Positions 1 to 10,754 of a DNA stretch of 64,000 nucleotides are shown one piece after another. The notes beneath the pieces are model-generated. The model saw nothing but the letters and a program-made list of their open reading frames with translations, had not been told where the DNA came from and ran no database searches. The translations under genes were made by a program, and so were the position numbers. The stretch's first letter is position 1. The number at the start of each line of letters is the position of its first letter. Source of the stretch: Drechmeria coniospora (taxonomy: Eukaryota; Ascomycota; Sordariomycetes; Hypocreales; Ophiocordycipitaceae); contig NC_054389.1 of assembly GCF_001625195.1 (NCBI RefSeq), positions 5,700,520-5,764,519 of the forward strand. Direction: 5' to 3'.

Positions 1-510
1 TTGCAGGTAGATCTGCACAATCAGCGCCACGGCTTCCACTGTCGATCCTTCTCGTCAGCTTCGAGGTGTCGTCGCACCCCCGTGCGGGGGGGGGGGGGGG
101 GGGGTTGGCTTCTCACAGCTCGCCTGGTGCTGGGACAGCAAAGCCAGCGCCTCGTCCGACTTTCCGGCCGCCTGCAGGACCGTGCCGCCGACGATCTGGA
201 CGGTGACGTTGTCGGGTGTCGACTCGGCGAGCCTCTCGACCGTCTCGAGGGCCGACTCGGTCTTTCCAAGGGTGAACTCGGCAAAGGCGGCCATTATCTC
301 GAGCTCCGGCTCCGTCTCGCCCTTGACGTCGGCGAGAACATCGCTGGACTGGCCGAGGGCGACGCGGGCACGCAGCTGAAGGACCCGCGCCGGAAGGGCG
401 TTCTCGGCCGAGAAGGAGGACGTGTCAAAGTCGACGACTTCCTGGTACTGGCCCTGGTGAAAATGGTTGTGGATGTTGATCAATTCGCCCTCGGCAGAGT
501 ACGGATCCAT
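1..510 (-). CDS. SEC28: Coatomer subunit epsilon (COPI), N-terminal part, cut by window edge
   Basis: Epsilon subunit of the COPI coat, which acts in Golgi-to-ER vesicle transport in the cytosol. The ATG is at 510 and exon 1 runs 510-117. A GTGAGA donor opens a 78-nt intron (116-39) and exon 2 starts at 38 and leaves the window. Across the joint the protein reads ...HQAS-LEAVALIVQIYLQ, matching the TPR-like solenoid of the epsilon family. The visible N-terminus has the family features: short acidic start, then helical repeats rich in Ala, Leu and Glu. The intron holds a run of 19 G on the plus strand (86-104), which is poly-C in the transcript. The long plus-strand frame over this gene is an antisense shadow. 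The C-terminal half is outside the window. Confidence 0.88.
86..104. repeat. Poly-G/poly-C run of 19 bases inside an intron
   Basis: A homopolymer of 19 G on the plus strand lies wholly inside the coatomer epsilon intron (39-116). In the transcript it is poly-C, so it may serve as an unusual polypyrimidine tract. Its length could be affected by sequencing or assembly error. Confidence 0.9.
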
Positions 511-1642
511 GGCGGCGGTGGTGCGGCGACGGTGGTGCTGAGATGCGTATGTCTGTCGGGCTCTCTCGAGGTCGAAGTCAGCTCAGCTCATTGTCGAGGC
601 TACGAACAGACCAAGCTGGCATTGAGGGTGGGGTCCACCAACGCAAGGGGTATGGATGGCCCAGCAGTGCCCAGCCCACCCAATTCCATGTACCTAAGTG
701 TACTTGGGTTTGCGCTCACGGCCACTGCAACATTAGGTACTTTTTGGTATCTGAGCCATACCACAGCAAATGAGTTACAACAAGACGTTGGATACAGTGT
801 GGAGAGCAAATACTGTCCATGTAGCAATTCTGTGAAGGCAATGTGCAGCAGTACAATGCCGAGTACTGCACAAGTAGCATCTGCCCTCATCCTTCCTTGC
901 TCTTTGATTTGCACATGCACAGTGGACAGTACTTGGACATCACCTGGCCAGTTAGAATGGAATAGAATGGAAAATGAAATGAACTTGGGTTTTCAAGGGT
1001 CATTATTCTCAAAGACTACCATTTTCATCCTGGCGATGGACAATGGCACAAACACAGGCACAGGGACAAAGTGGTCATTACATGCCCTTGAGATAAACAT
1101 GCAAGTACTCCGTACTTGCGGAGTAATTACAGTAATTACGAAGCACTTACTGTACTTACGGCTGGCTCTTTTAAAGTACACCTTACTAAGTATGCGTGCT
1201 GTAATGACTTGAACGGGAACAGTCCTCCGTTCATTTGTGTAAGTACAGCACGTGCTGTGCTCTAGGAGTTGTGCGGTGGTGTGAAGAGGATTACTGTACT
1301 TACTTACAGTACGGTAAGTACATACGGGGTACTCCGTACAGTACAATGCAATGCAACATGCGGAGTATGTACTACTTAGGTATTATTGATAATTGCATGT
1401 ACAGTACCGCACCTCTCACCACCTTGATGAGGTCAGCAAAAGCTCAGTGGGACTCACATGGCGGCCCTAGAAATGAGGCTGCAACGTGGCTGACCCGCAC
1501 CAGCCACACCGCCAATCAGGAATAGCGGTTACCCTAGTCTCCCACAATTCAAGAAATCACCAAAACCTCCCCAAATTTCGCTCTGGCCTGGGAACTTTGC
1601 ATCGCCAAACCACATAGCCACGACACCCACAACGTCGTCAAG
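511..1642. other. Intergenic gap between SEC28 and RPL42
   Basis: No gene seen. The left part is the promoter and 5' UTR side of the coatomer gene. The middle (about 670-1420) is rich in GTAC tetranucleotides and holds copies of the 11-bp motif GTACTCCGTAC at 1105-1115 and 1329-1339. The last 150 bases before 1643 should include the promoter and 5' UTR of the ribosomal protein gene. Open frames here are short and do not look like protein. Confidence 0.6.
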
Positions 1643-2370
1643 ATGGTACGTCTCCGCGCGACTCCTCCAACAGTCATACAATGCATCGACGACACGGCCG
1701 GTTATCCATTCGAAGCTCGCAAGCGGTTCGTCGGCACACCCATGACAGTCCGAAGGAGCGCGAAACGCAAGAGGGGGCTCGCGACGGTGGATATGCATGG
1801 CCACGTCGTTTCGTACGAAGCAGAACCTGCTGTTGGCCAGTTTTTTTACCATGCCAGACGAGTGGATGAAGCGCGCGAGCCCTCCCGAGGACTGTCGTGC
1901 GTCGACGACGAACCGGCGAGCTTGGATCGATGCCGCCGAGCAGTGACGCGCTGGGAGTGGAATGATGATGAATGCTGACAATGGCGAAAACAGGTCAACA
2001 TCCCGAAGACCCGCAACACCTACTGCAAGGGCAAGGAGTGCCGCAAGCACACCCAGCACAAGGTGACCCAGTACAAGGCCGGCAAGGCCTCCCTGTTCGC
2101 CCAGGGTAAGCGACGATACGACCGAAAGCAGTCCGGTTACGGTGGTCAGACCAAGCCCGTCTTCCACAAGAAGGCCAAGACGACCAAGAAGGTCGTCCTG
2201 AGATTGGAATGCGTCAAGTGCAAGACCAAGTGCCAGCTGGCGCTGAAGCGATGCAAGCACTTCGAGCTGGGGTACGTGAACGCCGAGACGGCCGACGCGT
2301 GGTCCGACGTGCTAACAAAGGGCGGTGCAGTGGTGACAAGAAGACGAAGGGTGCGGCTTTGGTGTTCTAA
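1643..2370 (+). CDS. RPL42: Large-subunit ribosomal protein eL42 (L44/L36a family)
   Basis: Component of the 60S ribosomal subunit near the E site. Three coding exons: 1643-1645 (the ATG alone), 1994-2271 and 2331-2370. Introns are 1646-1993 (348 nt, GTACGT donor, CAG acceptor) and 2272-2330 (GTACGT donor, GCTAAC branch site at 2311). The spliced product is 106 aa, the usual length for fungal eL42, starting [12 protein letters not shown] and ending [10 protein letters not shown]. The zinc-ribbon cysteines are present (CKGKEC near the N-terminus and CVKCKTKC in the centre). Residue 56 is proline; in yeasts a glutamine at this place gives cycloheximide resistance, so a cycloheximide-sensitive ribosome is expected. 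The first intron begins directly after the start codon, as in other ribosomal protein genes. Confidence 0.95.
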
Positions 2371-2731
2371 GTGCATTGTTTGGGTCACTGCTTCTCCTTG
2401 CGGCATATGGGCATCTGGAAACGGGCGAAGAAGGGTCAAGTCCCGATTGGGGACGTTGATAGGAATGAATCAGCTTTCGGTCGCTCGACGGCGATGCCAC
2501 GGCAAGCTTCTGCGTCCATGCGATGGTGAAGGCGGGGACGGACGATTATTTCATGGGACCGAAGCAAGCCAAGCCTGCTGGGCAAGCAATGCCCCCGTGA
2601 ATGTGACGGAATACCGGCTTTCGGCATGGCTCCCCCGTCACTCGCGCGTCCGCCGCGCATCGAATCAATCCATCCATCCACGCGTTTCCTCTGCCAGGTC
2701 CAAGGTCCAAGGTTGTCGCTTTCGCCGAGCG
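2371..2731. other. Convergent 3' spacer
   Basis: Lies between the 3' ends of RPL42 (plus) and the 2H phosphoesterase gene (minus). It holds only 3' UTR sequence as far as can be seen. Frames that cross it are read-through or antisense shadows. Confidence 0.55.
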
Positions 2732-3841
2732 CTAGAACCCTTCGCCCATCATGATGGTCCGGCCGCCTCCGTACCACAGCGTTCCGTCGCGGGCGTCGAG
2801 GCCCCTTTCCTGGCCGACGAGCCATTCCCCTACGTACTCGGCCTCGGGTCGGTCCCAGACCTCTTGCCGCAGCCAGTCGTTGATGTCGTCCATGGTCTTG
2901 GTCCACAGCCGCCGCTTCTCCGCCGTGTCGTGGTCTGATTCGTCGAGGAAGCGGCCAAGGGTGATGTGGGCGCTCGGGACCTGGTACCGCGAGACAACGT
3001 CGAGCCCGGCGCCGCGGACGAGGTCGAAGAGGTCGCGCCGCAGGTGGTGGTAGGTGTAGGCGTCGGCCTGCGGCGGCCAGGGGGCGGTGGGCGCATCGGC
3101 GAGCGCCGTCGAGCTCGTCGCCGGCGAGAGAATCCGTTCGCCGGCGGCCGGCAGGAAGGAGAGGGCAAAAGCGGCGCGGTCGTAGGACAGGAGAGGCTTG
3201 ACGAGGCGGCTGCGGTGGCCGTGCGTGTAGCTCGTCACCGTCGGGAGGGCGGGACGCAGGGCCGAGACGAGAGAGGCAATCTCCGCGGGCGTCTTGGCAA
3301 AGGCAATCTCGATGGCGGTGAGATGCATCCTGTACGTCGGCATCAGCCACACGTCTGCCGTCGGCGACGACTGGTTGTCAGCCCACTGTCATCGCATCTT
3401 CATCGGTGTTCCGCACAAGAGAAGCAGGGGTGGGAGCGTACGCGGTGCCGCCTTTCGGATCATGCTCTGCAGCTTCTCGGCCAGACGGAGGACATGCGAC
3501 GGCGGCCGGGCCCAAATGACCAAGCAATGCCTCTCGTCGCGGAAGCCGGGCTCGACGAGGGGTCTCTCGAGCCTCAGCAGGTGCTCGTCCACGACGAGGC
3601 CGCCGAAGTCGGGGGCCAGGAAAGCTTGGGCTTGCTGGCCATTGCGGCGGGTGCGGTGTTCCTCGTACAGCCGCTGCAGATCCTTCTAGAGGCAGCGTCG
3701 ATGGTCAGCGGGAGCTGGCTCTGCTTGCCGTCGCTCGTTGAAGGGGGACGGCACATGGTTGTCGTGACATTCTTTGATGGCGACGCCGTAGGGATTCTCG
3801 GCCGTGCCCACGACGTCGTCGTCCGCGTTGGTTTGGACCAT
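2732..3841 (-). CDS. 2H phosphoesterase-like (RNA ligase / cyclic nucleotide phosphodiesterase fold) protein
   Basis: Predicted member of the 2H phosphoesterase superfamily in its filamentous-fungal form, function not established. Preferred model: exons 3841-3755, 3685-3442 and 3354-2732, giving 317 aa. The second intron (3441-3355) is firm: GTACGC donor, CTGAC branch, CAG acceptor, joining to read ...APHVWLMP. The first joint is less sure: the branch site and CTAG acceptor near 3686 are clear, but the donor could be at 3754 or 3784. Both H-x-T motifs typical of the fold are visible: MHLTAIEI near the start of exon 3 and AHITLGRF about 100 residues later. The protein ends with [15 protein letters not shown]. 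No signal peptide or membrane segment. Substrate unknown. Confidence 0.8.
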
Positions 3842-5495
3842 GGGAGACGGGAGTAGAAGGGCCCGGTCGGAATGGGTGCAGCCTCGTCTGCGTGGGAAGA
3901 GAGAAGCAATGGCGAGCCAAGGAGCCAGCACATTGTTGCCTGCGAGCTGACGTTGTGCGTGCCAATATCCCACGCAATATCTACTTGCACTATGGAGGAT
4001 GGCGGGGTACATTTCATGAATGCATTGTGTTTGTAATTAGTACATGTACAGTACTTCTAGGCGTACTGTAGACTAGTCCGAAGCAGATGTACAGTAGGAA
4101 GTACATGTACAGTCGTCCGAACTTGTAGTTCCGTAGCCCGATATCGCAAGCACTGTAATTACAGCATTCTCGAGTGCTTATTAATGGAGACTGTGTTTCA
4201 ACGCTCAGAGTAATTACCTTACACCCACTGTAATACTCCATACTTACTCCCTACCAATACTGTGAGCTTTCCATTACGTAAGCGCCACCAGCCCCATGCC
4301 CGCCAGTGGCAAGCCACCACTCAGTATTGCTCCGTATTACCAGCAAGTATTGCACTTGTACCCTGTACTCAGTAATACTGCGTTCACCATCACTTGGCAG
4401 TTCCGTCGCAGTACGACGATACGTAGCTCCTCCGGTTGCCCTTTTCCAGTGAGGAAAAAAAAGAAAAGGACGAAAAAAAATCAAGGGTAGATGGTTGGCT
4501 GTATCTATGCTCTATATGTAAGGCGTAATCCTGTCACATCAATTGTTGGAGGGTAGGGTTTTACCAGGCTCGCTCATGCCTCCGTCTCGCATGGCTCTTC
4601 ATCAACTTGATGCCGAAAACAAGGAACCGGGGATGAACAGAGCACCTCCAGCTTTGCTACTCTGGCGACAGGAAATATGCACTGACTGGCTGGTAGCTAG
4701 ATTCTGTCCACCATTTGATCATTTTCTCGAACAAATCTGGTATCTTTCACATATGCATGCTTTCCTCCGTCTAGGGTAGCCGTCAGAGCCGCTGGTGACT
4801 GGACTAGTGACTGGACGCCGCATTCATTGAAGGCCGTCCACTGCCATGAATTGTTTTTACTGTTAGTTGATATCCTATTGCCTTGAGTGTTTGAAGCGGG
4901 ATTATTCCTGTATTCCTAGAAGATAGGTTTGTTTTTGTATTTAAATATTCTTGGGAGTGTTTCGCGAATGCGTACCGACACTGCGATGCCGTGCGATAAT
5001 GACCAGAAAGTGTATACAAGTTTCACGATGGTATCCAACTCACCATTGTAACTCTGTGACAAGCACGAGAAAGAACAATCATACGTCTCTCAGTATCTAT
5101 GATGAGCTTCTTCACCAGTATCTATAATGTGCTCCTTCACCAGTATCTATAATGTGCTCCTTCACCAGTATCTATAATGTGCTCCTTCACCAGTATCTAT
5201 AATGAGCTTCTTCACCATACCATACCACAAAATGCGACGACTACACGCTGAACCAAGGTGACGGCACAAGTTAAAGGCAGGATTCTGCCGCCATTACTCG
5301 GATAGGAGGCGTTGCCGAGACGTTCGTACATGCACAGATCGTAGGGGAAAGAAAAAGATTCAAATATAGAAGGCTCGTAACGATCACGTATCCACACCCA
5401 ACGCTCATCATGCTTATGCTCGTACGGTTCATCATGCGTCATAGGACATCGACCAGGTTCCTTCGAGGTTCGCGGCCGTGCACCCGCCCTTCCGC
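3842..5495. other. Intergenic gap, no confident gene
   Basis: About 1.65 kb between two minus-strand genes. It has AT-richer sequence with many TACT/AGTA words (4020-4400) and a 25-bp minisatellite at 5091-5215. A plus-strand frame at 4543-4779 (78 codons) and a minus frame at 4804-5019 (71 codons) have protein-like composition but no recognisable motif; they may be chance or remnants. Confidence 0.5.
5091..5215. repeat. Minisatellite: five tandem copies of a 25-bp unit
   Basis: Five head-to-tail copies starting at 5091, 5116, 5141, 5166 and 5191, each beginning CAGTATCTATAATG. The three inner copies are identical (GTGCTCC variant). The two outer copies carry the GAGCTTC variant, and the first also has one further change. 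It lies about 280 bases downstream of the stop codon of the ureidoglycolate lyase gene. Confidence 0.95.
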
Positions 5496-6200
5496 CTACA
5501 GCCTCGATTTAATCCCGCTCCTCTCCGGGATCGACACCTTCACGTTCTCGGAGGCCATGTGGACCAGCTGGCAGTCCTCGACGGCGACACCGCTCGCAAA
5601 CTGCGACACGACAAAGTCGAGGGTGGCGCCGCGGCGACCGAGGACGATCATGGGTGAGTGCCAGGTACCGGCACCATAGGTCACGGCCTGGGCGCCGTTG
5701 GCGACAAAGGCCCGGAGACGGCCCAAGTCCGGCAGGCCTCTGCCAGGCAGGCCCGAGATGTCGCCCCGGGGCACGGGCAGCGCCTCGTCGCGCGCGCTCG
5801 GCGGCAGGCTGGGCGCGACGACGACGAGGTAGGTGTCGGCCGAGGAAGCGAGCGGCGAGAATGTCTGCGTCGTGAAGGGATGCCGTTCGAGCACGCCGAT
5901 GGTGACGACGGCCGTGTCGCGGGCCGCGCAGACGAAGAGGCTCGTCGCCGGCGCAGCCGAGCCGCTGGGGGCGTCTGCGTAGAGGTTGCGCGCCCGGCTG
6001 ACATTGCGATACTGAATCGCCGTCCCCTGGTTTGCCGATACGCCGTTGGGCGGCAGCGAGGAGGATGAGGAGGCCGACGATGGGTGGACGTCGGGCCGCG
6101 GGTTGCTGATGACGGCACCGAATGGCGCAAATGCCGTCGGCGTGAGAGGCTCAGCCGTGATCGAGACGCCGTCGACGCCTGTGTCGATGGTGAGGGTCAT
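5496..6200 (-). CDS. DAL3: Ureidoglycolate lyase (ureidoglycolate hydrolase family)
   Basis: Last step of allantoin and purine breakdown: splits ureidoglycolate to glyoxylate and urea. A single uninterrupted exon of 234 codons from ATG at 6200 to stop at 5496, near the usual length of the family in fungi. Recognisable parts are the N-terminal ITAEPLTPTAFAPFGAVI segment, the central LFVCAARD and GVLERHPFTTQTF strands of the cupin-like fold, YLVVVAP, and the C-terminal GTWHSPMIVLG and DFVVSQF motifs. An Ala/Ser/Pro-rich insertion follows residue 35. Neighbours are unrelated, so there is no sign of a purine catabolism cluster here. The gene symbol is the yeast name and rests on family resemblance. 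Confidence 0.88.
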   Translation of the reverse strand: MTLTIDTGVDGVSITAEPLTPTAFAPFGAVISNPRPDVHPSSASSSSSLPPNGVSANQGTAIQYRNVSRARNLYADAPSGSAAPATSLFVCAARDTAVVTIGVLERHPFTTQTFSPLASSADTYLVVVAPSLPPSARDEALPVPRGDISGLPGRGLPDLGRLRAFVANGAQAVTYGAGTWHSPMIVLGRRGATLDFVVSQFASGVAVEDCQLVHMASENVKVSIPERSGIKSRL

Positions 6201-6734
6201 GGTGTGTGACGCTCTCGCTCAATGTGGAGGAATGAAGGAGGAAAAAAAAAAAGATGGCCTCGCCGGCCGTTGACTCCAGCGTCCTAGTGGTATTTAGTAA
6301 TTAATGGACGTAGGCATGCGTCGTGCGCGTCGTGCCGTAGGTGGTATTGATTACCGAAGCCCGTCCCGTACCGGACGCCTCTGGGCGGGCTTCTCCGCCG
6401 TACCGGCCCGCACCCCAGTTTTCGGACCGCCTCACCGCGCAGAAAGCGAAAAAAGGGATCAAAGCTGAGGCGTTGAGGATGGGCGTGGCCAAGGTGGATG
6501 GCATCATCAAATGCGAGTCATCGTCACTCTAGCTGGCGCCGCGCAGGGCCACGGGGGAGGGGGAAGGGGAAGAAAAGCTGGACCGAGGTATCTATCATAC
6601 ACATGCAAACGTCTCGACAAAGGATCCGCGGGCCCAAACTGCAAAAGGCATCCCATCAACTGAAAGCAATCCGCTGCGCCCTTTTATGTATTATGCCCTC
6701 CCCGCAGGGTCGCCCTCGAGGCTTCCCCGGCCGA
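6201..6734. other. Intergenic gap between two minus-strand genes
   Basis: Upstream region of the ureidoglycolate lyase gene and 3' region of the DOMON/b561 gene. A short A-run at 6242-6251 sits in the likely 5' UTR. No coding feature that can be supported. Confidence 0.5.
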
Positions 6735-8454
6735 TCATGCAAACTCCCTCGGCCGTTGGACACCGCCCAGCTGCGGCTGGTCCTCGTCGTCCTTTGCGTC
6801 CGAGCTTCCCGACGCGGACCGCGCGTAGGGCGAGACGGGCCGCAGGCCAATCTGCTGCGGAGGCGTGTACGCCGGCGGCGCATCGGACCCATCGTTCGAG
6901 GCCGGCGCCTGCTGGTACTCTTGTCGCCAAGGGTGCGGCTGGTATCCCGTGTTGGCGCCGTTGACGGCGTTGGCCGCGGCCGGCGCGCGGCCGGTCGATC
7001 GGAAGGTCCCCTTGGCAAGAAACTGCCTGCCGACGGTGAAGAAGAACAAGGTGAAGGCGAGGATGACGATGAGGGTGGCGAGGGCGATGCCGTACTTGCG
7101 GTTGAGCGCAAAGGAGAAACCGCTGGACGGCCGTCAGCGACGAGCAAGCAGCGACGAGCGAGCAGCGACGGTCGAGAGGGATGGGGAGAGGGGAGAGGGG
7201 GGAAGCGTACAACAGGGCGTTGAGGGTGCCGACGAAAATGATGATGCGGCCTAGCCAGAGGTGAACCCTGCCGAACTTGGTCGGCGCCTGCGTCTTGCGA
7301 TACTGCGTGTGGTGGAGGACGCCGAGGGAAAACTGGATGAGGATGAAGCCGACGAGGATGAAGCCGAGAATCTGATGGTAGGAGCGAAAGTCCCGCGACT
7401 GGTACCCATTCACCGTCAGCAAACAAACAAACTTTCCCTCGACTCCCCGGCCGGCTGGCGACGGTGGCAGAACGTACCCTCTGGTAGTGGAAGCTCGTGA
7501 GGACGCCGAGGACGAGGCCGGCGAGGACGCCGACCATGCCGACGGTCTGGTTGAGGCCGTGCCAGCGCGCCCAGCGACCGAGCCGCAGGAGGACGACGCC
7601 GAGGGGGAACATGAAGACGACGAAGAAGATCATGAAGGCGGCGTGCAGGGCCGACCTGACGTCCCGCTTGCCCGTCTGCTGGCCGTCGAGCGTCGTGCCC
7701 TCGTTCTTGGAGTCCTTGGTCAGCACGGGCGGGTCGGCGCTGCCCTGGGTCCGCTTCATGTCGATGGTGAACACGCCGTACTCGCGGTGGTACTTGATGG
7801 CCGCGCTCGGGCTGTTGCTCTGCAAGCCCTGGCGCGGCCCGACGGCGTAGATGGCCTTTTGGTTCGGTGACGAGACGTCGATGTAGCCGCCGGGGTCGTT
7901 GCCGGCAGGCCAGCTGCGGCAGTGCCTCGTGCACTTGGCGACGAAGACCATGTCGTCGTCGAAGATTCCGGTGCCGTTGAGGACCTCGTACTCGACGTCG
8001 GGGTAGTACTGCGGCTCGTAGTTGCCGTGGCCGACGCGCGGGGAGAAGGTGACGTTGTCGCCTCGCTCGTTGCGGTAGATCATGAGGACGAGGGCGCCCC
8101 TCATGTCGTCGCTGCCGAGGCCGACGGCGCCCCACGAGTTCTCCTTGGGCACGCGCAGGCTGAAGTAGATGTCCAAGTTGTCGTTGTCGGGCACCGTCAA
8201 GGCGAAGGCGACGTCGCCACCGGGCGAGACGAACGTCGACTGGCCCGGCGGGTTATCCTTGGTGTCCTCGGCGAGAGCTATCGAAGCAGCGGTCAGTCGA
8301 CGTCGGCGACAGCGCCGGCACCGGCGCCGTTCACCGCCCGGCCCTCGGACGCGAGCGTTCGGCGGACGAGACGGCGGAGAAGATGGAAAAGCAAGCAAGC
8401 AAGCATACCTGTCGCGGCCAGGGCCGCCACGGGCCACAGCGACGTGAGCAGCAT
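6735..8454 (-). CDS. Secreted-side DOMON domain plus cytochrome b561 membrane protein
   Basis: Predicted transmembrane oxidoreductase that moves electrons across a membrane by haem b, with a cellobiose-dehydrogenase-like DOMON domain outside. Four exons: 8454-8409, 8277-7478, 7398-7211 and 7122-6735 (473 aa). The 46-nt first exon encodes only a signal peptide (MLLTSLWPVAALAAT). The DOMON domain follows (about residues 20-210: NLDIYFSLRVP, WGAVGLGSDMRGA-like, ending in FTIDMKR). From about residue 235 come five or six hydrophobic helices (AAFMIFFVVFMFPLGVVLL, GMVGVLAGLVLGVL, YHQILGFILVGFILIQF, GRIIIFVGTLNALL, then IALATLIVILAFTLFFF). Conserved histidines in LHAAFM, SFHYQR, SYHQILG and VHLWLGR suit haem binding. 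The C-terminal tail is Pro/Gln-rich and probably cytosolic. All three introns have CTGAC-type branch sites. Physiological substrate unknown. Confidence 0.87.
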
Positions 8455-9747
8455 CCTGACGACGTCACACGGGCGCAGCAGAGAGGCCGTGCACGACCTT
8501 GACGATGACGAAGCGCAGATGCAGGCCTTGGGTGCGAGGGGAGTTGGAAGGTGAGGGCGTTGGAACGTGGTGGCACTCGTAGGATGTCGGTTCTGCACTG
8601 GAGGTGGATGCGGATGCGGATCCTGAATCCTGGCCGGTGGAAGAAACAAGCCCCTGCCAGTGCCTGCTGTGGCTTGACACCTCTGATATTCGTATTCTGA
8701 CGCTGGGCGGCCATTGTGGCTTGCGCTCCGGCACCCACGAGCATCGTGAGTACGAGCAGCTATTTAGTACTTGCCGGCACTGGGCGGAGCTGTACTCGGC
8801 ACATGTACCGCAAGTACTAGCATGTACCACTTAGTAATACTCCGTACACCAACTCCGTACTTAGTACTGTACAGGCTGCAGTACAAGTACTTGGTGCTCA
8901 CCATGGTCAGTAAGTACTGCAAGTACACCTGCTGCAAGGTACGCCAAGGGGCCCCATACCTCGTCCGCCTCGGGGCAATGACGCAAGTCCTCAGGGCAGT
9001 GAAATCCCCTACTTCAGCGCCTATGGACATGCGCCACAGGCTGGATGGACATGCGGGCTACGGCGCACCAAGCACGACAGCCACGGTGTGCTCCATGGGA
9101 ATTGCCGCATCAAGTCCCGTCAAGTCGCATGTACTGCACCGTATGAATTTGATCATGGCTGCGACGCGGCTGTCGTCTAATCATGGGCCAATATTTTGCT
9201 CGACGACGGTCCACGCAACCTTCATGCATCAATTTACGGTTTATTTTTTAGAAATACCTCCTACACGTACTGTACTGCACAAAGTGCCGAGTACGGCGTG
9301 CGATGTACTAATACCGGTCCTGGCACGGCGGGTGCAAGTATTTGCAAGTACTGTACTGTACTTAAGCACATGTGCTCCGCACGGCGTAGCCTAATGGCAC
9401 CTAGCCTAGCCTGCCATCTGCCATTGTACGCAAGCGTAAAGCACACCGCTTGGCCCAAAGGTCACGCTCTGGAAATGGTGGCGAGAAGCGGAATCATCTT
9501 CTCGTGCAACGGTGCATTCAAATTGTTGCCCATGTTGATTCCATCCATCGAATCCGAACGCTGCATCGGCCTCGCATCGTACATGAGAGTCGCCAATCGA
9601 TCGACATATTCTAGGCATTCGGTTGGAACGGCCTTGAATCCTGCTGAATTTCCCGAGGACGGCTTGAGCGGCCCGCCCGTACTTAAATACGTCCAAATCG
9701 TCCCCATTTGCAGATACAGTTTGTGTCCAATCGCCCATCGTCCATGC
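8455..9747. other. Intergenic gap, no confident gene
   Basis: Between the 5' end of the DOMON/b561 gene and the 3' end of the PLC-like gene. The section 8760-8960 is dense in GTAC words and holds TACTCCGTAC copies. The 9200-9400 section is similar. Short frames on both strands lack recognisable motifs. Confidence 0.5.
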
Positions 9748-10754
9748 TCATGCGAGCCCGTTGAGAACCATCTGCACCTGCTGCGCATCTCCGATATTCA
9801 CCCAGTCGAGCTGGCATCCACGTTAGCGATGATAGAGTAACAACAATGCCAAGACTGCGACGCACCAAAATCACATTCGGCTGCGGTTTGCCCTCATCCT
9901 TGCAAAGGTCGACTTGCTTCCGGATCGATGCCATCGAGTTCGTGCTGCTCGCATCAAGCTGGTTCGGAAAGACAATGTCGCCAATCTTGTAGTTGAGCAT
10001 GTGGTTCATGATGCCCATCAGCCTCTCGGGGTCGCCGCCGGCCGGCCGGTCAACGAGGCAGGTGGGAAAGTTTCGGTCCGTGACGCCGTAGGGCGTCTCC
10101 CAGAAATAGTCAAACTCGCTCATGATGTAGTCGACCTTGGCCTGGTCGGCGTGATAGTCTATCTCGCAACGCCGTCGGTCAGGAACGGACATGGATGGGG
10201 GGGGGGGGGGGGGTGACAAGGGGAGAGCTCGCTCGGCTCGGCCGCGACCTACCCATGAAGATGACGAGGCGCGTATTGGCCTTGATGAGCTCCCCGAGCG
10301 TCGGCCACTGCGCCTTGGCCACGAGTTCCCGTCCAGGACGAAAGACGAGCTTCGTCAACGGCGTCGTCTCCAAGGCCGCCGCAAACCTGTCGACGTCGAT
10401 GCCGTCGTTGTTGGTCAGCAGCAGCGTCACCACCTCGTCCGGATGACGGCCCATCCAGTCGGACACTTCGTCGAGGTAGCTCGTCAACGGGCCGACGTCG
10501 AGCTCCCAGCAGTAGGTGTGGCACAGGTCGATGCGGCCGCGCCGGTCCCGCGCCTGGGCCTGCAGGAAGCGGACGCCCATGTCGAGCTGGGCCGTGACCG
10601 ACACGTACTGGTTGTGGACGGGCGAGTCGCCGACGAAGGCGCTGTTGTGGGTGCCGATCATGGTCACGTCCGAGTACCGACGCCCGCAGAGCTCTCCGTG
10701 ACCGTTGCAGGCAACGGGGTCGACGCCGACTCCGACGAAGTGCAGGAGCTGCAT
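9748..10754 (-). CDS. Secreted PI-PLC X-domain-like protein (fungal)
   Basis: TIM-barrel protein of the phosphatidylinositol-phospholipase C X-domain superfamily, in the secreted fungal group. Three exons: 10754-10253, 10158-9866 and 9810-9748 (285 aa). Introns 10252-10159 (GTAGGT donor, CTGAC branch) and 9865-9811 (GTGCGT donor, GCTAAC branch) restore IFMDYHADQ and VILLDWVNIG at the joints. The two catalytic-type histidines are present in IGTHNSAF (about residue 35) and LCHTYCW (about residue 79). I chose the ATG at 10754 because it gives a short hydrophobic leader (MQLLHFVGVGV) just before the mature-type CNGHGELC segment. The frame stays open to 10970, so an upstream start is possible. Bacterial-type PI-PLC activity is plausible but many fungal members are untested. 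Confidence 0.82.
10197..10213. repeat. Poly-G/poly-C run of 17 bases inside the PLC-like gene intron
   Basis: Seventeen G on the plus strand, in the first intron (10252-10159) of the minus-strand gene, so poly-C in the transcript. It begins 38 bases before the acceptor. Confidence 0.9.

Noticed and set aside
1..1212. 403-codon plus-strand frame at the left edge
   Set aside because: It is antisense to coatomer epsilon and its intron, rich in Gly/Arg/Leu, and runs into GTAC-repeat DNA. It has no domain.
5091..5215. Possible CRISPR array (25-bp repeats)
   Set aside because: The copies are directly adjacent with no spacers, and the genome is eukaryotic, so this is a minisatellite.
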